Below are positions 51,157 to 59,769 of a stretch of 64,000 nt of DNA, piece after piece; within the stretch, counting starts at the first letter, position 1; every line of letters begins with the position of its first letter. A model generated the notes under the pieces. The model searched no databases and was not told where the DNA came from. It was given only the letters and a program-made list of their open reading frames with translations. Source of the DNA: Firmicutes bacterium UBA6806 (lineage in GTDB: Bacteria > Bacillota > Clostridia > Peptostreptococcales > Acidaminobacteraceae); contig DKFC01000043.1 of NCBI GenBank assembly GCA_002452745.1, positions 1 to 64,000 on the forward strand, read 5' to 3'. Made by a program: the position numbers and the translations under genes.

Positions 51157-51185
51157 AGATCCTCACTACTATTTCCGCTTGGCAT
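51144..51185 (-). CDS. Possible 13-codon leader peptide
   Basis: ATG at 51185 opens a 13-codon frame, MPSGNSSEDLTGV, whose TGA lies inside the 5' arm of the terminator hairpin. Ribosome position here could open or close the terminator. The ribosome site is weak (AGGTGAG, 11 nt upstream), so coding is uncertain. Confidence 0.4.
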   Translation of the reverse strand: MPSGNSSEDLTGV

Positions 51186-51203
51186 AAATTTAAATTCTCA
51201 CCT

Positions 51204-51233
51204 ATTATAAATTATGATTCAATTCTTTGTCAA
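51204..51233 (-). promoter_or_regulatory. Strong promoter of the DUF2798 leader
   Basis: On the minus strand consensus -35 TTGACA (51228-51233) and -10 TATAAT (51204-51209) have an 18-bp spacer. The rest of 51234-51442 shows no supportable gene. Confidence 0.8.
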
Positions 51234-51442
51234 CCATATCTTGAATTTTCTCTCTCATATTTTAAGCGTAGCCCTTCTCAGCTGCATTTCTTGAATTTGC
51301 AGAAATGCCCTCTAACCTTCTGTTATGACATAGCATCCCTCGGTGTCTATATCGACCTTTCAATTCTACTGGTAATATAGAGTCAGTGACTGATTTTTAG
51401 GCTTATTCATTGACGAACTTGCTGAAAGGAGATTTTTATACC

Positions 51443-51475
51443 ATGACTATGACGAAAATCAACGTCCGGATGTGA
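51443..51475 (+). CDS. Ten-codon ORF coupled to the tautomerase-like gene
   Basis: ATG at 51443 follows AAAGGAG (51425-51431, spacing 11). It encodes MTMTKINVRM and stops with TGA at 51473-51475, which overlaps the ATG of the next gene (TGATG). Its sequence resembles the N-terminus of that gene (MTINIRVM). It is either a small translational coupler or a duplicated start. Confidence 0.45.
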   Translation: MTMTKINVRM

Positions 51476-51729
51476 TGACAATTAATATTCGCGTCATGAA
51501 TTCTGTTTGGACAAAGGAAATTCGAAAACAAGTTATTGAAAATGTACTGAACAAAATTGCAGAGGCCTGTAACATGCCCGCACCAGCTCCGACATGGTGG
51601 GTTTCACTTGAAATCATAGATGAGGGAAGTTGGGGATCAAGCGGTACAACTCTATCCATCCTCGATTTACTAAATTCTGGCGTCTTTACCCTTGAGCGCG
51701 AAGAAGCTATTCTCAAGGCGTTTGGATAA
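51475..51729 (+). CDS. Tautomerase-like small protein
   Basis: The 84-residue product has the 4-oxalocrotonate-tautomerase-like pattern: beta strand MTINIRV, VWTKEIRKQVIENVLNKIAEACNMPAPAPTWWVSLEIIDEGSWGSSG, then a hydrophobic C-terminal helix. The family's catalytic Pro1 is absent, because Thr follows Met. It may therefore be non-catalytic, or the family assignment may be distant. The ATG at 51475 (or GTG at 51472) has no ribosome site of its own. The good AAAGGAG serves a ten-codon ORF whose stop overlaps this start, implying re-initiation. Confidence 0.6.
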   Translation: MTINIRVMNSVWTKEIRKQVIENVLNKIAEACNMPAPAPTWWVSLEIIDEGSWGSSGTTLSILDLLNSGVFTLEREEAILKAFG

Positions 51730-51748
51730 TTGCTTATGAATAGATGAC

Positions 51749-53137
51749 TCACTCTGGCAAAATCACTTCAAAGCGGCTTCCCTTTCCCACTTCACTCTGT
51801 ACAGTGATACTGCCTCCGTGCGCTTCCACGATGGCCTTTGTAATCGCAAGACCGATTCCAACACCACCAGAAGCTCTATTTCTAGACTTGTCCACACGAT
51901 AGAACCGTTCGAAGATATGCTCAATGTCTTCTTTAGGAATTCCAATTCCCGTATCTTCAACAACGATTCTGGTCATCTCACCAAAATAGGACATGTTAAC
52001 CACCACTTGGCCCTTTTCCTCTGTGTATTTAAGAGCGTTATTTAAGAGGTTTAGAAGAACTTGTTGTAGCTTTCGGGCATCTCCCAAAATTTCACAGGAC
52101 ATTCCGTGGTACTCGAGGGAAACTCCTTTTTTATAGTAGTCTCCTCTGACCATTGAGACAGTTTGTTCCACCACCGTTCCCAAGTTGACCAGTTCTTTAT
52201 TCAACCTGAGCTGTGCACTCTCAAGCTGTGCGATCTTGGAAAGATCATTTACCAAATCTCCAAGTCGCTCAGCTTCCTTTTGAAGGGCGGTAAGTCGCTT
52301 TTCATCTGGATTCCAGATTCCATCTATCATGAGTTCAAGATGACTCGTCAACGTTGCGATAGGCGTTCTGAGTTCGTGTGCAATATCCGCCGTAAGCTGT
52401 TTTCTCAGTTCTTCTTGCCGATCCAATTCCTCTCCCAGCGCGTTTATGGTGCTTGATAGCTCTAAGACTTCTGTGGTTGTGGATTTTAACTTTGCATGGT
52501 TTCTATACGTCCCCTTTATAATGTTCCTTGCACTCTCATTAATCATCATGAGTGGTCTGCTGAGGCGGTTTGATACCACCGCCCCCACAAGCACTGACAG
52601 GAGAAGTGATAGGATACCTGCCCCTACAAGCACTTCTTTAAGCGCTTTGACATATCTGATTTCGGACTCATTAAAAAAATAAGGGCCATAAAATCCCACA
52701 ATTAGAGTTCCGATGTCATCTCTTGCACTCTCCAGCACATACTTTTTTTCCTCATATCCGCCCTTAAAGTTAGGGTACTGCGCAAGCATGTTCTGTTCCA
52801 TTTTAATCAACAGATCTGAACAGAATCCACGATTATAACCTTTAGCATCCCAAATGACCTGTCCCTTTTCGTCCAATATGGTAAGCAGAAATCCCTTTTC
52901 CATGGCACTGACGCCAATCCCCTTCATGGCATGGGAATTCCAAGTGTTTTGTGCGCTATAGTAGGCATTATTCACTTGTATGACGAAATCCATGCTCTCC
53001 TCTCGAATCTTCTCCCTCGTATAGGTCTCAAACCGACTTTTTATAAAATAGTCTGCTGAAAAACCCACTACTAAAATCATCACCAGAGCCGCCGAAAGAA
53101 AGGCCAAAGACACTTTATTTTTTAGTCTCATCCTCAT
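51749..53137 (-). CDS. Sensor histidine kinase (HAMP-HisKA type)
   Basis: The 462-residue membrane kinase has TM1 (~8-30), an extracellular sensor (~31-165) and TM2 (~168-190). HAMP follows (~190-242), then HisKA with ADIAHELRTPIATL (His254). The HATPase has N-box NLLNNALKYTEEKG, G1 DTGIGIPKEDIEHIFERFYR and G2 GVGIGLAI. It pairs with the OmpR-type regulator encoded 88 bp upstream. The stimulus is unknown. BaeS-like family resemblance would fit an envelope-stress or efflux role, but that is only suggestive. Confidence 0.94.
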   Translation of the reverse strand: MRMRLKNKVSLAFLSAALVMILVVGFSADYFIKSRFETYTREKIREESMDFVIQVNNAYYSAQNTWNSHAMKGIGVSAMEKGFLLTILDEKGQVIWDAKGYNRGFCSDLLIKMEQNMLAQYPNFKGGYEEKKYVLESARDDIGTLIVGFYGPYFFNESEIRYVKALKEVLVGAGILSLLLSVLVGAVVSNRLSRPLMMINESARNIIKGTYRNHAKLKSTTTEVLELSSTINALGEELDRQEELRKQLTADIAHELRTPIATLTSHLELMIDGIWNPDEKRLTALQKEAERLGDLVNDLSKIAQLESAQLRLNKELVNLGTVVEQTVSMVRGDYYKKGVSLEYHGMSCEILGDARKLQQVLLNLLNNALKYTEEKGQVVVNMSYFGEMTRIVVEDTGIGIPKEDIEHIFERFYRVDKSRNRASGGVGIGLAITKAIVEAHGGSITVQSEVGKGSRFEVILPE

Positions 53138-53225
53138 AAGCGTTCAATCATCCCACTTTCAAAACTGTGTTATCATTCACTATTATTTACCTACAAAGTG
53201 TTCCCTATTATACTCACTTGTATCC

Positions 53226-53900
53226 TCACTTGAAAGTATACCCTATCCCATGTACAGTTTTGACGTACGTCGGATTTTTCGAATCCAATTCAATTTTGAT
53301 TCTGAGGTTCTTGACATGGCTGTCAATGGCTCGGTCATACCCTTTAAAATCAGCACCCATGACAAAAGCAATGAGTTCTTCTCTTGTAAATACTTTATTT
53401 GGTGACTTTGCAAGTGTCACAAGAAGGTCAAACTCGTTTGGTGTGACTTTGACCGTTAAGCCGTCCACAACAACTAAATGAGATTCCTCATCTATGACAA
53501 GTCTGCCATCGTCATATCTGAATTTTCCCCCATACTCTCCAATGGAGCGCCTTAAAACTGCATGGACCCTCGCAAGGAGCTGCTTTAAACTAAACGGTTT
53601 TATCACGTAATCATCTGCTCCCATCTGGAGTCCTCCGATGATATCAGTCTCCTCAATCTTAGCTGTGAGCATGATGATTGGCACTTTCGAAAATGTCCTC
53701 ACTTCTCTACAAACAGCTTCGCCGTTTAAGTCTGGCAACATCAAATCCAACAAAATCAAATCTATGGGCTCTAAGCGAACATATTCAAGCGCCCTAAATC
53801 CGGTTTCAGCGACTACCGTTTTAAATCCGTGACTTTCAAGATAAGCGGAAACTGCCTCCGATATGTTTTTTTCGTCCTCTACTATAAGTATTTTAGCCAT
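53226..53900 (-). CDS. OmpR/PhoB-family response regulator
   Basis: The 224-residue protein has a receiver with VEDE acidic pocket, Asp52 in LLDLMLPDLNG, Thr in MLTAK and Lys in YVIKPF. A winged-helix DNA-binding domain follows (~130-224: LTVKVTPNEFDLLVTLAKSPNKVFTREELIAFVMG ... VKTVHGIGYTFK). It is transcribed ahead of its cognate kinase on the same strand. Confidence 0.95.
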   Translation of the reverse strand: MAKILIVEDEKNISEAVSAYLESHGFKTVVAETGFRALEYVRLEPIDLILLDLMLPDLNGEAVCREVRTFSKVPIIMLTAKIEETDIIGGLQMGADDYVIKPFSLKQLLARVHAVLRRSIGEYGGKFRYDDGRLVIDEESHLVVVDGLTVKVTPNEFDLLVTLAKSPNKVFTREELIAFVMGADFKGYDRAIDSHVKNLRIKIELDSKNPTYVKTVHGIGYTFK

Positions 53901-53949
53901 AATGTCCTCACTTATTACTTTTACTGTTATTTATTCGTTTACCCAATAT

Positions 53950-53994
53950 GACTTCCGCTTTTCAATTTTTTTGTAAAAAAAATAAACGGGAGTC
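53950..53994. other. Hairpin in the divergent regulatory region
   Basis: GACTTCCG pairs with CGGGAGTC (one G-T) and inside it ATTTTTTT with AAAAAAAT. It lies ~50 bp upstream of the response-regulator start. Apart from this hairpin and the marR promoter, 53901-54269 holds no gene. Confidence 0.45.
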
Positions 53995-54132
53995 ATTTCT
54001 CTCTATCCGTTCATTATAAGCCAACCCTTTATTAATTTATAGCTTTTATTTAGACTCCCAAAGATACAATCTCATATTTTTATGTAGATTTTATGGATTT
54101 GTGAATTTTTCTAAAATAAAGTCCAAAATAGA

Positions 54133-54176
54133 TTGACATTAAAATATTTCGAGAGTAGAATTGTTGCATACGCAAC
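54133..54176 (+). promoter_or_regulatory. Promoter and MarR operator of the marR-MATE operon
   Basis: -35 TTGACA (54133-54138) and -10 TAGAAT (54156-54161) are 17 bp apart. A palindrome GTTGC-ATAC-GCAAC (54163-54176) follows directly over the start-site region, as expected for autorepression by the MarR protein. Confidence 0.85.
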
Positions 54177-54269
54177 TAATCCGTTATAGGCAATACTTTG
54201 TATTCAATACGCACTCATATAAATAATTGACTACTATTTAATTGACTGACTATTTGTAAGGAGACCACT

Positions 54270-54746
54270 ATGATTCCAGAAAGGATTGAACGTGAACAAC
54301 TAATAGAGGAAATGAAACTCTCCCGTTATGTTTCAATCATCTATCGCCATAGTAGAATCTATATGGACCATGAACTGGCAGATCACGACTTCGGAAGCGG
54401 GCAACATGGGTATCTCTTTTACCTGTACGATCATCCCGGGGCAACTCAGGATCAAATCAGTCGTGAATTTGAGATCGACAAAGCCACCACTGCAAGAGCC
54501 CTTCAAAAACTTGAGCACGGCGGTTTTATCGTCAGAGAATCAGATCCAAATGACCGTAGGGTCAATCACGTATTTTTAACCGAAAAGGGCGTTAAAATTC
54601 AACAGAAACTCAAGTCCATCACAGGGCAATGGTCAAATATTCTGCTTGAATCATTTGATGAAAATGATATTCAGCAGCTCCATCGTTACTTGCATCGGTT
54701 GGCCACAAATTGTAAGGACTTTAAACACAAGAAAGAGGGGACATAA
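54270..54746 (+). CDS. MarR-family repressor
   Basis: The 158-residue winged-helix protein includes ISREFEIDKATTARALQKLEHGGFIVRESDPNDRRVNHVFLTEKGVKIQQKLKSI, the usual recognition helix and wing with D-x-R-R. It is followed 1 bp later by a MATE exporter gene, the likely regulated partner. GTAAGGAGA precedes the ATG. A consensus-like promoter with a GTTGC-N4-GCAAC palindrome lies upstream. Confidence 0.93.
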   Translation: MIPERIEREQLIEEMKLSRYVSIIYRHSRIYMDHELADHDFGSGQHGYLFYLYDHPGATQDQISREFEIDKATTARALQKLEHGGFIVRESDPNDRRVNHVFLTEKGVKIQQKLKSITGQWSNILLESFDENDIQQLHRYLHRLATNCKDFKHKKEGT

Positions 54747-54747
54747 C

Positions 54748-56106
54748 ATGACAGATCAACTTAACAATCCATTGCGAACGGAATCCATCGGCAAGCTGCT
54801 GATTCAGTTCTCCATTCCCGCAATTGTAGGGATGATGGTAAATGCGCTTTACAACGTTGTAGATAGAATCTATATCGGTTGGCTTGGGCCGCTTGCCATG
54901 ACTGGAATAGGCTTAAATCTTCCATTTATGACAATTTTAATGGCCTTCGGCATGCTCATCGGAATCGGGGGTGGTGCCAACATTTCAATTAGACTTGGAC
55001 AGGGCAAACGCGATGATGCCGAGCGCATTTTAGGAAACGCACTGACTTTACTGATTTTAATCATGGCAGTGGTTTCAGTGGTGGGCTTGGCCTTTAAAGT
55101 GCCACTACTCTATCAATTTGGAGCTAGTGATGCTACCATTGGATATGCAAACGAATACATTACAATTATCCTGTTTGGCGCTATTTTTCAAGGGGTTGGG
55201 TTTGGCCTCAACAACATTATTCGTGCAGAGGGCAGTCCTAAAATCGCCATGTTCACAATGCTTATCGGTGCTATTTCCAACATCATTTTAGACCCTATCT
55301 TCATCTTTGTATTTGACATGGGAATTGCAGGTGCAGCACTTGCAACTATTATTTCGCAATTTATATCCGCTGTCTGGGTTTTAAGACATTTTCTTTCCGG
55401 CAACAGCAAATTAACCCTAAAAAAAGCCAATCTCAAATTGGATTCGGAAATTATCATCAGCACTTTTAGCATTGGAATGTCACCATTTTTCATGCAGATT
55501 GCCGCAAGTATCGTGACAATTGTTTCAAACAACGCGTTAAAAAATACTGGTGGAGACATTGCAATCGGCGCAATGACTGTTATCAACGCCATTGCTATCA
55601 TGTTTATGATGCCGATTTTCGGACTCAATCAAGGCTCTCAGCCAATTATTGGCTATAACTATGGCGCAAAGCAATACGGCCGTGTAAAACAGACTCTCAA
55701 ACTGGCAATACTGGCAGCTTCGTCAATTTGCCTGGTGGCTTTTATTTCCACTCAGTTCTTTACAATTTATCTTGTCAAAATCTTCAATCGTGATCCCGAA
55801 CTGGTTTCAACCGCCACTCAAGGTATGAAAATCTTCCTCTGTATGATGCCTTTCATCGGGTTTCAAATTATCAGTGCCAATTATTTTCAAGCGGTTGGGA
55901 AAGCCCCTAAGGCTATGTTTTTAAGTCTTCTTAGACAAGTGATTGTATTGATTCCAATGCTGATTATCCTTCCAAAATTCTTTGGTCTAACAGGTGTTTG
56001 GATGGCAGGCCCAACTGCTGACTTCATCGCCTCAGTGGTGACAGCTATCTTTATTATTGTAGAAATGAGGCATCTGGACAGCTCACATCAGGAACAAATC
56101 GCATAG
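54748..56106 (+). CDS. MATE-family multidrug exporter
   Basis: I place the start at ATG 54748 (MTDQLNNPLRTESIGKLLIQFSIPAIVGMMVNALYNVVDRIYIG), with AGAGGGG 8 nt upstream. A longer frame inside marR has no support. The ~452-residue protein has 12 TM helices in two MatE halves. The second half includes GLNQGSQPIIGYNYGAKQYGRVKQTLKLA. These Na+- or H+-driven antiporters export cationic drugs. The operon arrangement with MarR is common in Clostridia. Confidence 0.94.
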   Translation: MTDQLNNPLRTESIGKLLIQFSIPAIVGMMVNALYNVVDRIYIGWLGPLAMTGIGLNLPFMTILMAFGMLIGIGGGANISIRLGQGKRDDAERILGNALTLLILIMAVVSVVGLAFKVPLLYQFGASDATIGYANEYITIILFGAIFQGVGFGLNNIIRAEGSPKIAMFTMLIGAISNIILDPIFIFVFDMGIAGAALATIISQFISAVWVLRHFLSGNSKLTLKKANLKLDSEIIISTFSIGMSPFFMQIAASIVTIVSNNALKNTGGDIAIGAMTVINAIAIMFMMPIFGLNQGSQPIIGYNYGAKQYGRVKQTLKLAILAASSICLVAFISTQFFTIYLVKIFNRDPELVSTATQGMKIFLCMMPFIGFQIISANYFQAVGKAPKAMFLSLLRQVIVLIPMLIILPKFFGLTGVWMAGPTADFIASVVTAIFIIVEMRHLDSSHQEQIA

Positions 56107-56131
56107 TACGTTGTACAGACAGTTTCCTTTT

Positions 56132-56182
56132 AAAAAAACGCCCTCTAGTCGTTAGATTTCTAACTCTAGAGGGCGTTTTTTA
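56132..56182 (+). terminator. Terminator of the marR-MATE operon
   Basis: AAACGCCCTCTAG pairs with CTAGAGGGCGTTT, then T-run. Both strands have T/A runs, so it also separates the convergent NYN gene. Confidence 0.9.
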
Positions 56183-56243
56183 CGAATGCCATTGCAGACA
56201 TAATCAAATTGATAAAAAACGGAGGCCCCAGTATTGAAGTATT

Positions 56244-57110
56244 TTATTGAGGGTTTATCTCCTTTTTAGGCGGTTTCTTCCGCGGGCCGCGCTTTTTCTT
56301 CTTTGGCGGCTGAGAACGGTTGTTGTCCTGAGGTTTTTTAAGCCGCACCCACATGGATTGGCTGTTTCCCTTTGTATGGATATCGAGAAAATCAAATTTT
56401 CTCAAGAATTTTGATAGTTTGGAATCACCATAGTTCCGAACATCAAAATCAGGATACCGCTTGACGAGGCGGTTTCCAAGCTCACCCATGTTCATACTTT
56501 GCTCGTCTCCGTCTATTTCATTCATCATCTTTAGGATCGCTGCTTTGATGATGCTGAGGTCTGTCATGCTCTTGCCGTTGTCACTGGATTTTGACCCTGC
56601 TGCTTCTGGTTTCAAAGCCGCTTTGCGAGGGTCGTCAGAAACGCCCTTCACATCCATTTCAGTGTCATTGTCTGAAGCCTCGAGAACCTCTAGATATTTA
56701 AACTGGTTACACGATGCTATAAACGGCTTTGGCGTTTTCTTCTCACCCATTCCCAAGACAAACATTGCAGATTCTCTAAGCCTTGATGAAAGTTTGGTAA
56801 AATCACTGTCACTTGATACGATGCAAAATCCATCCACTTTATCTGAGTAGAGGATATCCATGGCATCAATAATCATGGCCGAGTCCGTTGCATTCTTTCC
56901 ACTTGTATAATTGTACTGTTGGATTGGCGTGATGGAACTTTCCAAAAGCACATCTTTCCAAGATGCAGCAGTGCTCTTCGTCCAATCACCATATATCCGC
57001 TTGTAGGTGGCAACCCCATAATTTGAAATTTCATTTAATATGCTGACTATATACTTGGCGGAAATATTGTCCGCATCTATTAAAACCGCAAAACGCTTCT
57101 CCTCTAACAT
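56244..57110 (-). CDS. NYN-domain (LabA/DUF88) putative RNase with OST-HTH/LOTUS domain
   Basis: The 288-residue protein has a PIN-like NYN domain (~5-145) with acidic metal-site motifs LIDADNISAKY, GKNATDSAMIIDAMD and VSSDSDFTKLSSRLRE. A linker follows (~150-180), then a LOTUS-like winged helix (~185-260: MNEIDGDEQSMNMGELGNRLVKRYPDFDVRNYGDSKLSKFLRKFDF). The tail is very basic and Lys/Pro-rich (PPKKKKRGPRKKPPKK). The pairing suggests an RNA-binding nuclease; substrates are unknown. It is 21 bp downstream of the MscS gene, so probably in one operon with it. Confidence 0.9.
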   Translation of the reverse strand: MLEEKRFAVLIDADNISAKYIVSILNEISNYGVATYKRIYGDWTKSTAASWKDVLLESSITPIQQYNYTSGKNATDSAMIIDAMDILYSDKVDGFCIVSSDSDFTKLSSRLRESAMFVLGMGEKKTPKPFIASCNQFKYLEVLEASDNDTEMDVKGVSDDPRKAALKPEAAGSKSSDNGKSMTDLSIIKAAILKMMNEIDGDEQSMNMGELGNRLVKRYPDFDVRNYGDSKLSKFLRKFDFLDIHTKGNSQSMWVRLKKPQDNNRSQPPKKKKRGPRKKPPKKEINPQ

Positions 57111-57131
57111 ATCCTCCTCTTTCTCTGATGT

Positions 57132-57965
57132 TTACATCATTTGAATTCTTTCATACTGAGAAAACACTTCCAAGATCTCTTGCCAGATCAGATTTTCTGT
57201 CATCCGCGCTTGCCTTGGTTCACATAGATAGCGCATCGTCAGCAGAATATAACCATCGTAAACTTTTACATACACAATAGGCGTTAAATTTTGATAGTGA
57301 AGCATATACCGTTTGGAAGCCGCTGTGACATTTTCTTCTGCTTCCTTCGTGAGGTGTAATGTGTGATGGTTGATAATCGACTCCAGCTGTTTCTTTGCTT
57401 CGCTCCAATCGCTGTCAAGCGTCAGCCTGACTTCGATTTCGTTCCACAAGTAGTCAAACCCTTTGTTTGAATTGTTGATTCCGTGGAGGAAGAGAAAATT
57501 ATTTGGAATGTGTATGATGCGACCTGTGCTTTGCTGGCCCTTTTCAGACCTTGTCACTTCCATCATGACTGTCTGAAAGACTTTGATATCAATAACATCG
57601 CCAATAATGCCATTGACATCAATTCGGTCGCCCACTTCATATGTCTTCTGAAAGACTAATATCAGCCAAGCTGCCATGTTGGTGAAGAGCTCCCGAAGTG
57701 AGATTGCAATCCCGGCAGATATAAATCCTACATAGGTAGCAAGGTCTTGTTTGCTCCCCGACCAAATCAACAGAATGATGATTAGCATAATCGTCGTGTT
57801 AAAATAGTAAATTCTTTTGCGGGTTGTATAATACACGCTATTGTTTTTTATGGTTTTAAATAAGATGCGTGTCATCAACTGGCTGAGAATAAAATTTATC
57901 AACAGCAGTCCAAATGACACCACTAGTTTTATCAAAACCACATTTTCAAATATTTTAGCAAACAT
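57132..57965 (-). CDS. MscS-family mechanosensitive channel
   Basis: The 277-residue protein has two N-terminal TM helices and the pore helix YVGFISAGIAISLRELFTNMAAWLILVF. The MscS beta domain follows (YEVGDRIDVNGIIGDVIDIKVFQTVMMEV ... GRIIHIPNNFLF) and a cytoplasmic alpha/beta end. Such channels release solutes on hypo-osmotic shock. The protein lacks long sensor extensions. It lies between VOC and NYN genes on the same strand with short gaps. Confidence 0.93.
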   Translation of the reverse strand: MFAKIFENVVLIKLVVSFGLLLINFILSQLMTRILFKTIKNNSVYYTTRKRIYYFNTTIMLIIILLIWSGSKQDLATYVGFISAGIAISLRELFTNMAAWLILVFQKTYEVGDRIDVNGIIGDVIDIKVFQTVMMEVTRSEKGQQSTGRIIHIPNNFLFLHGINNSNKGFDYLWNEIEVRLTLDSDWSEAKKQLESIINHHTLHLTKEAEENVTAASKRYMLHYQNLTPIVYVKVYDGYILLTMRYLCEPRQARMTENLIWQEILEVFSQYERIQMM

Positions 57966-58003
57966 GGGAAGTCTCCACCTTACGCTTTATCATTTTCTCT
58001 TTC

Positions 58004-58357
58004 TCACACCCTTGCAACAAACTCAAATCGTTCGTTATTTGGCCCATCGAAGAATATGATTTTCCCAGTTCCAACGACTCTTGGCTCAGTGTGTTCTATG
58101 TCGTTTTTTTCAAGTAAATTCATGGCTTCTTCCAGTGATTCCACTTTAAAAGCAATATGTTCGATTGGACCGAGTGTCCGCTCTTCGTTGATAGGTTTTG
58201 CAATGAGCTCTACAATCGTTCCACCAATTTCCATAAACACCAGTCGGCTATCCGGATAGTGGTAGTCTTTTATAATTTTAGCATCCAAAATCGTCTGATA
58301 AAATGTCAGTGTCTTTTCAATATCCAATACCTTAATCCCAATATGTCCAAATTTCAT
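58004..58357 (-). CDS. VOC-family (glyoxalase/bleomycin-resistance fold) protein
   Basis: The 117-residue protein has two beta-alpha-beta-beta-beta units. Candidate metal ligands are His5 in FGHIGIKV, Glu in GTIVELIA, His in IEHIAFKV and Glu near the end in ERFEFVA, the usual HEHE set. It could be a glyoxalase I or an epimerase; the substrate is not readable. AGGAGG precedes the ATG. The MscS gene follows 38 bp downstream. Confidence 0.88.
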   Translation of the reverse strand: MKFGHIGIKVLDIEKTLTFYQTILDAKIIKDYHYPDSRLVFMEIGGTIVELIAKPINEERTLGPIEHIAFKVESLEEAMNLLEKNDIEHTEPRVVGTGKIIFFDGPNNERFEFVARV

Positions 58358-58574
58358 AATGCCTCCTCATTTTCTCTCTCTGCTTTTATGTGAACACCTT
58401 CATGCCAGTATGTTCTCTTGCAAACTTCTTGAGCTATTAAGTCTATTTTAACAGATAATACCACATTTTCGAAGCCATATATCACATCCTTTTAAAAAGA
58501 ATCTCTTTTCCATCTGTTTTACGGTAAATTCCGCCGAAATTGGCTTTAATTTGCGAAAATTCATATGGTGCTAA

Positions 58575-58602
58575 TTGCTTTTTTACCAAATTTCACTATA
58601 AT
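58575..58602 (+). promoter_or_regulatory. Promoter of the AbrB-family membrane protein gene
   Basis: -35 TTGCTT (58575-58580) and -10 TATAAT (58597-58602) have a 16-bp spacer, ~43 bp before the TTG start. Confidence 0.6.
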
Positions 58603-58644
58603 GTTAGGTAGTCGAACTATTTTTAAAATCAAGGAGGTTTACAA

Positions 58645-59709
58645 TTGCCTGAATTTATACTATTAGTCCTATTATTTATCATAAGTTATCTTGGATATTG
58701 GCTCTTTGAGCTCATTCGATTTCCCGCCAGTCGAATTGTCGGTCCGATCATTGTTGTTGCATTGATACAAATGTTCGGAATTACATTTTCTTCTCCTGTC
58801 TTTCTCAAAATGCTGTTTTCATCAATCTTCGGCGTCTATTTGGGACTTAGGTTCGATCAAACGGCACTGAAACAGTTAAAGGTCTCCATTATTCCAGCTG
58901 CTTTTCTGTCCATTATTTATATAGGCATCACAATTCTCTATGGCAAAATTCTTATGCAGGTCAGTTCAATGGATCACAATACTGCCTTTCTCTCCGTTAT
59001 TCCAGGAGGTGTTGCAGAAGCCGGTGTCCTAGCCGTTTCCTTTGGCGCCAATCTCTCTCAGGTTTCCTCCTTTCAGCTGGTGAGGTATCTTTCCATTGTC
59101 ATGATTATGCCGCTTATTTCAAAGTACATCATCTCACCAATTGTAAAGCGCTCTGGCGAATCGAACAAACCGGTTGAAACCAGCCTGCCTCAACTTGATG
59201 AGAGTTCATTAAACAGCATTCACTACAGTGCCCTTTGGCTGTTTGTAGTGGGCGCTATCGGTTCATTTCTGTTTTATAAAATTCACTTTCCAGCAGCTCT
59301 ACTTCTTGGGGCGACGTTTTTTGTTGCTCTGACTCAGCTGATTTCACCTAGACCTTTTAAGCGTCCACCAGAGTTCCTCTACAGCTATGCGCAAATTGGT
59401 ATGGGTGCCATTATTGGAACAAGTTTTACCAGAGAAAACTTTTCTGCAGTTGCAGGATTGGTCGTTCCCATGCTCCTATTGACCTTTATGATCGTAACGA
59501 CAAGTGTTATTCTCGGATTTATCTTCTCTAAAATTTTCAAGATGGATTATATGACTGGCTTGATGAGCGTCCTTCCAGGCGGCCTTTCCACAATGGTAAT
59601 TTTGGCTGAGGCCTTTGATGTGGACATCGTAACCATCAGCACGCTTCAGCTAGCACGGCTTCTTACCGCAGTTGCAGTCATCCCGATTCTTTATCAGTGG
59701 ATTCTCTAA
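58645..59709 (+). CDS. AbrB-family (ammonia monooxygenase-like) membrane protein
   Basis: The 354-residue protein has about ten TM helices in two repeated halves. Each ends with the family pattern SVIPGGVAEAGVLAVSFGANLSQVSSFQLVRYLSIVMIMP or SVLPGGLSTMVILAEAFDVDIVTISTLQLARLLTAVAVIP. This AbrB duplication family is unrelated to the AbrB transcription factor. Transport of an organic acid or amine has been suggested but is not established. The start is TTG at 58645, well supported by AAGGAGG 7 nt upstream. Confidence 0.88.
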   Translation: MPEFILLVLLFIISYLGYWLFELIRFPASRIVGPIIVVALIQMFGITFSSPVFLKMLFSSIFGVYLGLRFDQTALKQLKVSIIPAAFLSIIYIGITILYGKILMQVSSMDHNTAFLSVIPGGVAEAGVLAVSFGANLSQVSSFQLVRYLSIVMIMPLISKYIISPIVKRSGESNKPVETSLPQLDESSLNSIHYSALWLFVVGAIGSFLFYKIHFPAALLLGATFFVALTQLISPRPFKRPPEFLYSYAQIGMGAIIGTSFTRENFSAVAGLVVPMLLLTFMIVTTSVILGFIFSKIFKMDYMTGLMSVLPGGLSTMVILAEAFDVDIVTISTLQLARLLTAVAVIPILYQWIL

Positions 59710-59726
59710 CCAAAAATAAGCTAATC

Positions 59727-59761
59727 AAGAAAAGACTCAGTGGCTAACTGAGTCTTTTCTT
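59727..59761. terminator. Bidirectional terminator between AbrB-family gene and speE
   Basis: AAGAAAAGACTCAGT pairs perfectly with ACTGAGTCTTTTCTT around GGCTA, serving both convergent genes. Confidence 0.92.
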
Positions 59762-59769
59762 AATATAGG

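Noticed and set aside
51394..51474. Upstream in-frame extension of the tautomerase-like gene
   Set aside because: The frame is open back to 51394 but has no ATG, GTG or TTG start, and the family has no such extension.
54646..54747. MATE protein starting inside the marR gene
   Set aside because: No ribosome site. ATG 54748 has AGAGGGG and gives the normal MATE N-terminus.
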